This document shows, piece after piece, positions 48,227-59,990 of a DNA stretch of 64,000 nt. A program made the position numbers and the translations under genes. Location of the stretch: NCBI GenBank assembly GCA_034401795.1, contig CM067374.1:94208398-94272397 (forward strand). Direction: 5' to 3'. The stretch is from Chaetoderma sp. LZ-2023a (taxonomy: Eukaryota; Mollusca; Caudofoveata; Chaetodermatida; Chaetodermatidae). Below the pieces are notes generated by a model, which ran no database searches, was not told the DNA's origin, and saw only the letters and a list, made by a program, of their open reading frames with translations. The first letter of the stretch is position 1. Every line of letters begins with the position of its first letter.

Positions 48227-49799
48227 CTATGGACAAAAAGGACATTTCCACTTCAACTGTCTACATCGTAAAAACCTTTCATCACCCTTGACACCCACAC
48301 AAATCCAATGAAACCAATCTTTACAAAAATCACAATATATCCTCTTTTCCTCAAATGTATGAGGGTCAACTGAACACTCCTTCTGGCATGCCTTGCAAAC
48401 GTATTCCATTGCTGATGACTGCTTTGATTGGGCACGTACGGAAACAGGTGGAACTGGAGTGATGACACTAGAGGAAGGCAGTGCTGATTCCATCTTCAGT
48501 TTCACCTTACCATAAACTAGCTCTGGCACTACTACGCTTTTAAAGAAAACAACAGATTTCTCGATAACTTCCTCCATCAACACAGGATCAAAATGTATTT
48601 CCTCACAATGAAAATTATTGTATGGTGCAAAAGTTTTCAGGCAGAAATATCTAACCTCGGCATGAGATACCAGGAGTTGTACCTGAACCTGATAGAAATA
48701 ACTATGGTTCACCTTCAGTTTTATTTCACCGGATTCAGTTATCTCCAAACAAGAATTAGGTTCCTGGGCTAATAATGGTACAGAAAGGTCTCTATGAGTG
48801 CATGGGTTTTTCCACTTCCAGCGGCCTAAGACCGCAACAAGAACAGCTAATTAATGCATCTGGTGAAGCCGCAAAAATCGGATTTTTGTCATAAAGCATC
48901 AGGCCACAATCACGTATTTCAAGTCGCTTATGCTTTCTAAAGTTATGCTTGTAGAACGACTTAATCGCAAACTGTTCATTGTATTTTCCCCAATGAATAG
49001 CTGGAGAGTAAACAGGGTCTCTATAATTCATTATGCCCTTTAACAATGACTCGTTACGATCGCTGATTGTTCCATCTTCCTTCACCTTCCCAGTTACAGC
49101 TGATAAGTTGCTTGCTGTCCTTCTTCCTGTCCTATAAATAAACCGGTTATCAGAAGCTCACTGTGCTTTAGTCTCTTCTGAAAGGAGATCAACAACACCT
49201 TGTTCAACAGGTTCGCTACATTCTGCATAAAACAAATCCACATCTTTAGTATTGTGAGCTAAATCAAGTAAAGATAATGGAAGAGTGTGTTTAACATTGT
49301 GAGCTAAATCAAGTAAAGAGAATGGAAGAGTGTGTTTAACATTATGAGCTAAATCAAGTAAAGATAATGGAAGAGTGTGTTTAACATTGTGAGCTAAATC
49401 AAGTAAAGATAATGGAAGAGTGTGTTTAACATTATGAGCTAAATCAAGTAAAGATAATGGAAGAGTGTGTTTAACATTGTGAGCTAAATCAAGTAAAGAT
49501 AATGGAAGAGTGTGTTTAACATTATGAGCTAAATCAAGTAAAGATAATGGAAGAGTGTGTTTAACAATAAAGCCGGTTTCTTCCTGAGTTATAACCATTT
49601 CTGTTACCACGGAATAGTCACAAATGTCAGGTACTTCATGACTGGGATCAGATAAAGCAGGCAGATAACAAAATATACCAGCTGTACCATTACTGACTTC
49701 ACACAGTCCTTAAATGTGTGGGACCGCGATCATCTACTGCTCGTGGATCAAATCTGAATCGCTTGGATCTGCAAACAGTTTCTTCAACGACACGATTAC
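48227..49799 (-). CDS. SWIM-YqaJ-PHD gene, exon 4 (interrupted)
   Basis: Acceptor 'gtgttattacag'. Order: CRSKRFRFDPR; frame break near 49,700; VNTR of seven 15-residue units (49,565-49,251); TKAQ; TGA at 49,160-49,158; YRTGRRTASN; HWGKYNEQFAI; FAASPDALI; LEVEKP; frame break near 48,800; RDLSV; LKVNHSYFYQVQ; then the PHD finger (CKAC, YCDFC, WFHWIC, WKCPFC) and stop TAG at 48,227. YqaJ enzymes use E-x-K downstream of the ASPD Asp. Here the motif reads E-V-E-K, as if the Lys had become Glu. Confidence 0.75.
49251..49565 (-). repeat. In-frame 45-bp coding minisatellite, seven units
   Basis: Encodes seven copies of VKHTLPLSLLDLAHN (one with Phe for Leu). Units alternate between 'acattgtgagc' and 'acattatgagc' over most of the array, implying growth by a 90-bp double unit. 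Length is a multiple of three and the frame is kept throughout. Confidence 0.95.
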
Positions 49800-50008
49800 C
49801 TGTAATAACACAAATGATGTATTTAACTCAAGGTTTCATAATAAAGTTCCAGTGCTGCATATTTTGAAAACAAATTATATGAAAGGCAGGAATGATTAGA
49901 TTAGTTTCTCTAAGAACAAGCGGCTAAGCAGGAGATATGTTTTGATAATTTCCATTAAATTCTGCATAAAATCTAAGATTTTCACCAAAGAATCGAACAG
50001 TCAAAATT

Positions 50009-50747
50009 AGGGTTGGGTATCGCGAATATTATTGTATCACGATATATCACGATACGGGGAGATTGCATCACAATACGTATCATGATATATTGTTCACTTT
50101 GAAGGAAAGATTCTCTCCATCATTTATAATTAATTTCTAGTCAGAAAAGCAAAGCAAATGCAATGGATAGCAATCGTTGTATTTGTGTGTTCTTTATATC
50201 AAGGTCTGATGATGGAAAGACCAAAAATGAATGCATTAATGGCTATCCATAACATGTGCTTCACTCCTAAGCAGGTGACTTAACCCTTTAACACACATAT
50301 CAGCCAAAATAACTTCTGCAGTGGTCTTGCGAAATGTCCATTTGCAGACCAAGAGAAGACTATTTTTGAAAATTTACAACTGGAATGACTGGCTCGATAA
50401 CCGAGCCAGTCATTCCAGTTGTAAGTTTTAAAAAAAACATCTTGGTTTGCAAATGGACATTTTTTCTGAAAAAATTAAAATTTTTAAAACAAATTCGAGG
50501 GTTAAAGGGTTAAGGACCAATCAATATATTAGTTTAATTTTAACTTTAATGCTAACGATTTGATCTAAGCTTTCTGAACAGAGAACAATTTTCACAAACA
50601 TCGACCAAATTGCTACTCAGAATTACTCGAACAAGTGGTGTCACTTTACATCTGCTCTAGACGATATGTATCGGTTTGGGAGGAATGTATCGCGATACGT
50701 ATTGTTAATGGCATTGTATTGCGATACAGTTACGTATCAATAATAAC
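50009..50747. mobile_element. Non-autonomous hAT-like element (about 740 bp)
   Basis: The left end is agggttgggtatcgcg with repeated 'tatcacgatat' motifs. The right end has 'tgtatcgcgatacgtatt' and 'attgcgatacag'. It is flanked by an exact 11-bp direct repeat cagtcaaaatt (49,998-50,008 and 50,748-50,758) that contains the 8-bp target duplication. It lies in intron 3 of the SWIM-YqaJ gene and itself contains a family C hairpin (50,327-50,463). Confidence 0.75.
50327..50463. repeat. Hairpin family C, representative copy
   Basis: The arms run from 'aaatgtccatttgcagacc' through 'tttttgaaaatttac' to the centre 'gactggctcgataaccgagccagtc' and back. Other copies: about 14,235, 15,820, 20,250, 22,005, 46,071, 50,830, 51,775, 53,325 and 53,695. 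Flanking 'taaccctttaac' and 'gggttaaagggttaa' phrases accompany several copies. Confidence 0.9.
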
Positions 50748-50969
50748 CAGTCAAAATTCTTAATAGAAGTTCTGGACAAAATTGGTCATTAAAAAAATCT
50801 GCTTCTAAATTTAATATCTATTTGAAAGCAAAGAGCACATGTTTGAAAATTGATTCCTGGAATGACTTACTCGATAAACCAGCAAGTCATGCCAGTCGTC
50901 AATTTTCAAAAATACCCATCTTGACCTACTGGGTTTGCAGGGCATATACTGATTGAAATTACTAAATAC

Positions 50970-51139
50970 CTTGAAGTTTCATGATACTGATATTTTCAAG
51001 AAAATCCGGCTTATGTATCTTCTTGGAAGGTGTATGCCACACTTGCCGTTGTTCGGTAACTGTTCGGGTTTTGCCTTGTGTCCCTTTTTCAATAACATTA
51101 TGGCACAGAGCTGCCACATGTTTGCATGTACCACGAAGC
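50970..51139 (-). CDS. SWIM-YqaJ-PHD gene, exon 3
   Basis: Acceptor 'attgttttacag'; codes LRGTCKHVAALCHN, giving the C-x-H that completes the SWIM finger, then TEQRQVWHTPSKK, a family linker. Donor TTCAAG|GTATTT; phase 1 out. Confidence 0.78.
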
Positions 51140-52254
51140 CTGTAAAACAATTCTGGTGATTACAATGATGTCTGTACATGCACTATACCAATGGTATTTT
51201 CCGATTTTACCTGATGACTGTTACGTGTCTGAGAAATATATCGACTTCATAGATAGGACTGTCTGTCTGTTTATAGGTCGGTGACAAAGCGGTTAGCTGC
51301 ATTAAATCAGCATAGGTCAGAGCTCTATAGAGCATAATAGCACTTGTTAACCCTTTCACCGATGAGTTCCCATGCCTTTTTCAAAGCAAACATATAGGAG
51401 AACTGTTAAACATGTTGAATATTTAGAAAATCTAGCAGCAATGGCTTCCAGTCAATTTGATTTCAAAATATTCAACAGAATAAGTTTTATATGCTAAAGA
51501 ATATACATTTTCAGCGGTTTGTAGGTGAAAGCACAATACATATATTTTCAAATTAGTTTTGAATGCCTGAATTTTCGGACTGCTAACCCATTTACCGATT
51601 GAATCCTCATATCAGAGGTTCGAAGTAACAATATCGTAAAGCTGCAGAATATTTTGAAGAGTTTATCAGGGATTTAGCATTGAAAGATAAAAATTTATAA
51701 TTTTCTCGATGAAGAACCCATACCCGCTGCGCACTTGGCAAGGGGACTTCAGAAATGAAGACGTCAACCATTTCACTGCTCTTGTGGAATGTCCATTTAC
51801 ATGTCAAGAAAAGACTATTTAAAATTCTTTATCATTGGAATGATGGCTCGATAACCGAGCCAGTCGTTCCAGTGGTAAATTTTTGAAAATTATATTCTCT
51901 TAGCCTGTAAATTGACATTCAACATGTTCAATAGGCAGATAAATTTTCTTGACCAAATTTGACCATTAAAGGGTTAAATCATTGTATTTAGAGATGTCTG
52001 GGTAAAAAATAGGAAGTCCATGGAAACATGTACTTTGAGAGTATAGTACCCCGGCCTTCTACTAGTGGAAATGGTGGTAATGATAACACTTATCAAGGTT
52101 AAAAAGAATTGCAACTAAACGATATGAGTTGTGTCAACAAGAAATGAGACTCACACATCCAGAGAAACTGATCGCTATATCCCCTAGTGGGATAACAATC
52201 ATATTATCATATACTGTGTCAGTGTGATACATGTATCAGCATTGACTGACTTAA

Positions 52255-52498
52255 TCTGCGGGACATGTACAATAGGCTTCCACAATGAGTCCTTTCTCTT
52301 TATGAATCACCATCCAACTAGAGTATGGATCTAAGCTAACATTGGTTTCTCGGACAATTTTACCCCGGATGAAGCAGTACGGGATGTTTTCACCATTTCC
52401 ATGATATTGCATGTGTTTAACATGTCCTGACATATGTAAAGACTTTCCGTCGCGCAAAGCTTCTTCTCCACCAGTTCTAATCTCAATGGCTCTATTTC
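52255..52498 (-). CDS. SWIM-YqaJ-PHD gene, exon 2
   Basis: Acceptor 'tttcttaaaacag'. Phase 1 joins exon 1 cleanly to 'RNRAIEIRTGG'. The end encodes SSWMVIHKEKG and the first half of SWIM, AYCTCPA. The expected donor position shows GA|TTAAGT; one base (+1 G to T) would explain it. Read-through gives a stop two codons later. Confidence 0.75.
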
Positions 52499-54296
52499 CT
52501 GTTTTAAGAAAAATACAAATTTGACATGTTTGACAGTAATAGCTATACATTCTACATTACTAATATCAAAATCAATGAAACAATACATTTGAAACTCTTT
52601 ATGTATGAAGACCACTAGTATAAGTCAGCATCTGTTTGACTGTATTCTGTTGAATATTTTGAAATTAATTTGAGTGAATTCCAGTGTTTCTTTAACCAGT
52701 TCACCCCGAAATTCCATTATCTCAGTCTCGGGACAAAAAAACCAGGAAAGCTGTGGAATATTTTGAACTTAATATGGCTTCCATCAATGACTTGTAGTCA
52801 TTATTTTCAAAATATTCAACAGAATATGCTACAGTAAACATAGTATACATAGTAAAGAATTAACTTTTGCAGGGATTTGTGGTTGAAAGGGTTAAGCAGC
52901 ATCCCCTTTCTGTTTAATTACTTTCAAAGCATTCAACAGCTTTCCTTGTAGGTCATGTAGGTTGTCTTGAAATTAAGAGAAATAGGATTCATGACTAAGG
53001 CCAAAGGGTTACTTAATTAATTAATCACATGGACCTGGTTACACCATGGCTGTAGCCTTCAGTTGATGTGATAAGAGGGGTGTATGCAGTGTTTCACATG
53101 ACATCTAAATTTTGGTGGTCCCATGGACCCACACCTTGAAATATGGGGGGGGGGGTCCCAAAGTGACAATCTGAGGTTTCAATGAAGTTTTTCCCAACCA
53201 TGTTAAAATTAGAAAGTAGCATGAACTCACAGCTATGTAATGTGGAGAGTGGAGACCACATGCTAGAATAGATTTTGTGTGTATTTTTGTGTAAAAACCT
53301 ATAAAATTAAATTTTCTCAAAGATGTGCAGACCAAGAGAAGACTATTGTTGAAAGCTTACCACTGGCTCAGTTATCGAGCCAGTCATTCCAGTGGTAAAT
53401 TTTCAAAAATAGGCTTTTGGTCTGCCAATGGCCATTTCTCAAGCCCACTACAGAAGCCATTTTTGGTTGATATGAGGGTTAAAGGGTTAATGGACAAATG
53501 TGGTTATTAAAATTTCAACTTTATCATGTCCATTTGTGGACCCAAAAGATTATTTGTGAAATTTTACCAATTAGCGAGTTACCGAGCTAGTGGACAAGGT
53601 TAAAAAATAGTTTCCAAGACCATTGCAGAAGCCATTTTAACGAGCTTGGCAGCAAAGGATTAACCCGTTGACCCTCATATCAGCCAAAAATGGCTTCTGC
53701 AGTGGTCTTGAGAAATGTCCATTTGCAGACCAAGGGAAGAATATTTTTTTAAATTGACCATTGATAACCGAGCCAGTCATTCAAAAAAATTTCAATAATG
53801 GTCTTGTCTTGGTATGCAAATAGACAAATGTCTTTGAGAAAATTGAAATTTTTTGGAACAAATTAGAGGGTTAAAGAAAGGGTTATACCGAATTGGCCTG
53901 CTCCGAAAAACTCTCTTGCCCCGCCCGTGCAGCTTATGGCCCCAGGCCGAATTCATGAAACGTACTTAAGCATAGGAACATGCATAATGATTAAGTGGAA
54001 CTAACAAATGCAGCATTGTGATTGGGCTATAGCTGATTGTCTACTTTACACAAGGTATACGTTAAGTATGCTTCGTGAATATGTACCATCACCACTTCAC
54101 CCCACCTACCCACCCATTCATGGACACTACATATATATTATTGACAAAATAGACATCTACACAATACACATCACAGGATTATAGTATGACCCATCAGAAC
54201 AGTCATTCCTGAAAGCTTGATGATTCTAACCCCCAGCATTAGCAACAACCCCCACCCAAAACACACATTATTATTCATTAACTATCTATGACTTAC

Positions 54297-54636
54297 TTTT
54301 ATCAAAATAATTCTCGACTCCACTTTGACTAACATTTGGCAAACTTCCTGGTGCATCTTCCCAACCGTGTGTCAGAATATCAGGATCAGGCAGTCGTATA
54401 CTTCCACCGTCTAAAATAAGCTTATTATGTATGTCAGTATTGATAGATTGAGAATAGATTTCAATAGGGTTTTTCGGTCTAAGACCGAGATTTAACGCCA
54501 CTTGACAATTCTGAATGAGCACTTGCTTATTTTGATCGCATACAGGTACTTCTCTCGCTATAAGAAAAGCTCTTACATCTACAACTTTCCAACTATCAAA
54601 ATTATTACTATATGCGACGTTATTGCCCGACGCCAT
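54297..54636 (-). CDS. SWIM-YqaJ-PHD gene, exon 1
   Basis: ATG in aaaATGG context. Encodes MASGNN..., about 113 residues, with a 'DVRAFLIAREVPV' helix pair that could be a SAP-like DNA-binding motif, and a 'LPDPDILTHGW' segment. Donor AAAA|GTAAGT at 54,296; ends in phase 1. Confidence 0.75.
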
Positions 54637-56030
54637 TTTAATACACACTGCCCCCAAACGCTCCCACAATGCAATGCGCTTCGAAAGTTCGCACGAGTCA
54701 CGTGGTTAAGATCGGTCATCTGCGAAACGGGTTATGCTCCCCACATACTTGTAAAAGTCTGGGTGTAATAAATGAAATGAAAATAACAACAGGAAAAATT
54801 GTATTGATTTGCGCGGCGTGAAATCGTCACATATTACAATTTGTCTTGTTTCATTGCAATGGGTTGCGCGGTCTGAGCCTGTACGGGTATACGGTTGTAA
54901 CGATTTTGTACGTCGAACGTTTTTTTTGTGTGTGAATGTGCGCATTTTGGGTAATTTAGTACTAATTACACTGACCACCATTATCAGTGAAAATTCGAAA
55001 GAATATTGCGAAAACAAAATCGATAAGCGAGGATGGAATGTAGCAATGGTTAAAAGTTAGGTGTTTGCGATCAGTCAAATACTTACCTCAGCGTAATTTT
55101 GTCCTACGTGTTAAGAAAGGCGCATATCTCTAGTTTCGTGTATCCAGCATGGAAATATTGAGTAATTAATTCGTCTCCTGGATATATATTTACGAACGAA
55201 AACATAAATGTGTGTAGAATTGTTCAATTTTTGTCAATCTAAGGTGCAAGAATGAAAGACCTAATGAATTGGTATATTGCGGTATATATTGCCAATTATT
55301 TTGCAATCTATATGTTTGATAAACGCGAAAACATATATACTATACGATTGCAGATATCTTAATAAACTTGGATCTATCTACCATAATTGAAATTGTCATG
55401 TTATTTCGTAGTAAACGGGCATGTTTTGTAAATATGAAATACCATAAATCAACAACCTGTATTGATAACATACAACATCAGTATTTGAACTGGAAACATG
55501 AGGAATATGATAATTATGCTTGGAAATAAAAACATTTCTGTATGAGACATGGAAAGCGTGATTATTCTGACAGGAGACGTGAATCTTTAGGTCAGAAGTG
55601 GGTGCCAGAAATTGAACTAGTGTCCTTATCAACCTTTGAATAAAACCGTCATGACATTTAGTTTGCTTCACTTATTTTTTACCGTTTGACATTATTTAAA
55701 CATTTTGTAGGCATCTTTTTTTGTTGACTTTGGCATCGTGACATTATCTGACCATTTGAAATACACTTTCAAATTTTAAACACCTAACTGAATGTCAATA
55801 GTAAATTAGTTAAATGTAGGCGAAATGGAACCGATTGATTATATAGCACATTTGATGGTTATTACATGGACTATTACATGATTTGCAATGGGATGGCTGC
55901 CATCGTAGTGTTTTTAAGGGAAGAGGTCTTTAAAAGAGTGCGTTAGCAGATGATTGCTGATTGCCACTTACATTGCATTTTGGGTTTAAATCAAATTAAA
56001 CAATAGTCAACATGGCTATTATAATATCCC
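54637..56030. other. No recognisable gene (5' flank of the SWIM-YqaJ gene)
   Basis: Would include the promoter of the minus-strand gene. No convincing TATA motif; no divergent gene seen on the plus strand. Confidence 0.45.
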
Positions 56031-56165
56031 ATGAATCTGCTAAGCGTGATACGAGGTGACCTCAAGAAAGCAGGACTCGGTACACTCAAGTCAAGAATGG
56101 ACATAAGGAAGCTAAGGATTTCGGCTGAGGACAAGACACGGAGGGAAAAAATGATGAAGGACTGA
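56031..56165 (+). pseudogene. Non-LTR retrotransposon, last 44 codons of ORF2
   Basis: Frame MNLLSVIRGDLKKAGLGT and onward to TGA 56,163-56,165, closely similar to the remnant at the left edge of the window (338-480, minus). Everything 5' of it is absent, as expected for 5'-truncated target-primed insertions. Confidence 0.65.
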
Positions 56166-56187
56166 TTGCAGCTGTAGGATGTTTCTT

Positions 56188-56434
<247 letters not shown>

Positions 56435-56450
56435 AGCCGCAGAATACAGT

Positions 56451-57010
56451 AATCTTACATCATATATTAGAATATATTTGCGAGCATAGGACAAAGGCCA
56501 TACATATTTGGAAAGTTGTTTTAAAAGCATATTTCACGCCGATTGTCTGAGCACACACTGAGCAGTATAACTATCGCCTGAGACGGTGATACCATGACCG
56601 TAATCTGTTCCTTATTGAAAGACACAGATTGACCGTCAACTCATCTCACATCCGTTTCGGTAGGTATCTTTCCTAGACGTATTATAGAGACGACTAGACG
56701 TCCGTATATCTCCGCTGTTGGGCCAGTTGTCCTGGCTGCCGGTGGCGTGAGTTCACTAAAACGCAAACCATTGCCGCCAGCGTTACAATATTTTAACTGG
56801 CAGGAACAACTCCGCTGCATTCAAGAACTGCTGACATTTCCATTGCCCGCCAAAACTAATTAGCTCTAACTAAACATAAGTAGATGATATAAATTAAATG
56901 ACTCCACCTCCAATGGCGGCCATCTTAGAATGATGATAATTCCACTGGTTTGGATAGACGCATGGGCGGAAGGGGATAATGAATCAAAACCATAACGGAT
57001 AAAGAACATG
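56451..57010. other. No recognisable gene
   Basis: The phrase 'ggcgtgagttcactaaaacgcaa' near 56,740 resembles 'gacgcgaggtcactaaatcgcaa' at 61,928, pointing to another dispersed repeat with undefined ends. Confidence 0.45.
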
Positions 57011-57480
57011 TCCCAGTAAGTTTTGTCAAGATACTCCAAACAAAAGAAATGCTATCGAACAAGGACCCCAAATTTTCAAACATGTATGGATGGAATGACA
57101 CGCAGCCAAGGGACGGATGGACGGAATAACCCGCCCTCCCCCCAAACCAAAAAGCCTGCAATTCCCTACACTCATACCTAACCTTCCCACGAACTTTCAT
57201 CAAGATACGCCAAGCAAAAGTAAAATTATCGAACAAGAACGCAGCATTTGGGCAGACGGGCGGACACACGGTGAGAAAGACAGATTGATGGGCAGACGGG
57301 TGGACGGATTAATTGACCCACAAAATAACGAGCATTTCCCTACTATCATAGCCAACATTCCCATTATGTTTCGTCACGGTACTCCAAGTAAAGGTAAAGT
57401 TATCGAACGCGGACATGTGCGTGCGCGTGCGTGCGTGTGACAGACGCACGTACGGACTCAAGCACGGGCGGAGGGGCGGA
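57011..57480. repeat. ~175-bp tandem repeat, about three units
   Basis: The phrase 'actccaa..aaaag.aaa.ttatcgaac' recurs at about 57,032, 57,206 and 57,380. Each is followed by 'gggcagacggg' or 'gggacggatggacgg'-like text. Units are diverged. Open frames on both strands follow from the array. Confidence 0.7.
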
Positions 57481-58080
57481 AGCGGAAACATACCCTACCC
57501 CACCCCACCCACCCCACGCCCGCTTTCGTGAGTGATAACAAGACGGTATCCACAAGGACACAACCATATACGCCGCGGCCATATGCTAATAAATGCGGCT
57601 CTATCTATCTCAAAACGAAGACACATGCGCACGACGACAATATCCTTATATCAGCGAATTGCAAATTGTGCCACTATTGTTGGGGATGCTGGACACAGGC
57701 CCGATAATGGCAGAATAACAATTGCATGGACTATTAAATGAGCTCACAAGACTCATTAATACATAAATAGATTGATATTATACGTATGTTTATATAAACG
57801 TTAAAAATAATTAATTTACTAACAGATCCTCTTTTCAAAGGATACTCGATTTGTGTCTCCTATCCACACCAGTCGCTAACGAAGTATAGTTTGCTTGAGG
57901 CATTTGCAAAAGATGCTGTAAATGATAATTGCCAGTCTGAAACAAATAATAATTCAATCAGAAGATTGACTTTCGAAAAAGATTCTGATAATTTTAGCCA
58001 ATTTTCTAAAACAGTTTTAAATATGATATTCGTAAATGGGTGATTTGTTCTTTGTATTCCTTGTTGCCGGTATGGCATAA
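57481..58080. other. No recognisable gene
   Basis: C-rich patch at 57,495-57,525, then AT-rich sequence. Confidence 0.5.
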
Positions 58081-58455
58081 TTCACCTTTCCAGAGTACCC
58101 ACCCGTCATATGACGTCATAATGAACTGCGTGGTGTGTACAATGACATCATATGAATAACGTCATGAATGACGTCGATAAGTACGTCACGAACGCATATT
58201 TGATGACGGTCTATGCGTTGTTGTACAAATTGTTTGCTTTTACTATTTAATAAATATTCTGTTGAATATTTTGAAACTAATTTGACTGGGCGAAATTAGT
58301 CAAATTAGTTACAAAATATTCAACAGCTTCCCTATATAGATTTCAGGAAATTGATAGCTAGGGCATTCGGGGATCGATCAATCCCAACACGGTGAGGTGT
58401 GGGTGGAGCTTAGCTAGTGATGGGCGGGGCATAGCTAAAAATGGAAATGTCCATT
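58081..58455 (-). mobile_element. MITE family A, reverse copy
   Basis: Starts 'ttcacctttccagag', has TGACGTCA at 58,111 and further TGACGT sites to 58,190. The central hairpin is at 58,259-58,325 and it ends 'aaatgtccatt' (reverse of the MITE A start). Middle loop shortened. Confidence 0.8.
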
Positions 58456-59420
58456 GATTAGGCGTAGCGAAAGGGGTGGGAACACTGGGGAGGGAGTTAC
58501 CCCATCCGGCACTTTTGGAGCTATGTGGAGGTAAATATATATATTTTGTTTCCCTCTCCCTACATGCCCTCTCCCTCTGTCTACATCATAAAACCAAATG
58601 CCGGTGTATATTTCCCTAAAGTAAACGATCAGAGTTCAAGTTCCGAGAGATGGCACCCGGCCCGCCCTCTCACGCACGCCTCTGCGATTTGGTTTTTCTA
58701 ATCTCACCACCCCTCCAACCCACTTTTAGTCTCATTCCCAAGTATATAAAAGGGTTTCAACGCGTTCTGTTATGGTAACCATATCTGACCTATTACCTTT
58801 CTGTATACACGCTTGAAATCCTTCCAAGCTAGGTCCTTCAAGCAAGGTTGCGTTGAAATCAGCCTCGCAGTTCAGGAGTTGTAGTTTTTATGGCTTTAGC
58901 AGAGATAGCAGAAGAATTAGTATATGCTGATAGTACAACCCCATTTCCTCTTTAAATATACATACATGTATATTGACAAAATAAATATAACAAATAGCGA
59001 CAGGAAAACAAGCATCAAGAGGTATGTTCTCTGCTATATACTGAATAATGCTTATTTCTAGCACATACTGTCTATAACAATACAATATGACGGTGTTAAA
59101 GGAAATGAAGCTACAAGAAACATTTTGGATCCTTAAATTACAGCATTTCCATTTACGGACACGCCTTTGAATTGTTTAATGTAATTTGACTGTAAGCTGT
59201 TGCATTTCAAATATAGGCTTACTAATTAAGTGACATGTTACCAAATCTGCATTGGTCCATCTGCCAGCCTCTGCATACTGCCCCGGCCACCTGGTATCTA
59301 TGTAGGCCTACCAAAGTCGTGTGTAATTTGTAACACGAGTCATCCCGACGGAGCCTGTATCGCGCGCCTGCAACATAGACATTGCAACTAGAAAGGCCAT
59401 CGCCTATAAGTAGAACCATA
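58456..59420. other. No recognisable gene
   Basis: CT-rich patch at 58,545-58,580; otherwise nothing recognised. Confidence 0.5.
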
Positions 59421-59990
59421 AGGTTTTTGCCAGAATTGATTAAAATCGGCACACTGGTTCTTGAGAAGACATTTTAAATTTGTCATTGCTTTACTATGGG
59501 AGTTTTTGGCTGGAAATAAAGCCAAGATGGCCACCAACTTGTTTATCCGCAAGGTTTTAAAGTGGAAAAATCTAATCACCATACCCAAAACGTAAACAAA
59601 ACCAATTTCGGGAGAAGTCATTTTCATGAAAATTAGGTTATTCAAGATGGCCGTTGAAGCATTTGGCCAATTAAGTTCCCTCGAACAAGCTTTTGGCCGA
59701 GATGCTGTTTCATGAGTTTTGAATCGATCCCCGGAGAAGTTTCGGAGAAGAGTTTTAGACTTTAAAGACGTTTCTAAAAATCTGCCAAAATCCAAGACAA
59801 TTTGGCCGATCAGCTTCGTTTAAACGAACCTGGATCTCTATGCCGTAACGATGCTTCCTGCCAAATATAATCGAAATCGGCCCAGCGGTTCATGAGAAAA
59901 TGTCGTTGAACGAAAACGCAGACGGACGACGGACGATCGCCACGGCATAATCTCACTTGGCATGACAACATGCGATTGTAGTAATACTGA
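59421..59990. repeat. Probable dispersed repeat with internal repetition
   Basis: Two related phrases, 'aaaatcggcacactggttcttgag' around 59,443 (shown in part) and 'gaaatcggcccagcggttca' at 59,871, plus 'caagatggcc' twice (59,523 and 59,645). It ends with 'gacggacgacggacgatcgc'. Wording of this kind is common in non-coding repeats of marine invertebrates. The 135-codon minus frame here is not a gene I recognise. Confidence 0.45.

Larger units (their letters stand above)
50830..54296. other. Introns 1-2 of the SWIM-YqaJ gene: hairpin relics
   Basis: Apart from exons 2 and 3, this holds family C copies at about 50,830-50,930, 51,775-51,920, 53,325-53,440 and 53,695-53,830, and family B copies at about 51,410-51,480 and 52,750-52,830. 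Nothing else is recognised. Confidence 0.6.
48227..54636 (-). pseudogene. SWIM zinc finger - YqaJ-type nuclease - PHD finger gene, four exons
   Basis: Exons on the minus strand: 54,636-54,297; 52,498-52,255; 51,139-50,970; 49,799-48,227. Phases agree at every junction (1, 2, 1). Product order: N-terminal region, SWIM finger (CTCPA... split across exons 2/3 with GTCKHVAAL), a linker, a repeat region, the YqaJ/lambda-exonuclease-like domain, and a PHD finger, in all roughly 770 residues. YqaJ is a PD-(D/E)XK-fold 5'-3' exonuclease family; SWIM and PHD fingers bind nucleic acid or protein and histone tails. Damage: donor of exon 2 reads TTAAGT not GTAAGT, a TGA at 49,158, and frame breaks near 49,700 and 48,800. 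Either a young pseudogene or a gene with sequence errors. Confidence 0.75.

Noticed and set aside
49132..49161. A 30-nt intron with GT (gtgagc) and AG (tttatag) ends at the TGA in exon 4 of the SWIM-YqaJ gene, preserving frame
   Set aside because: Thirty nucleotides is below the size known to be spliced in animals. The unspliced text (ASDNRFIYR) fits the family's conserved stretch before the TAS motif, so a simple TCA-to-TGA-type nonsense change is more likely.
59388..59795. 135-codon minus-strand frame
   Set aside because: Lies in a probable dispersed non-coding repeat with internally repeated phrases.
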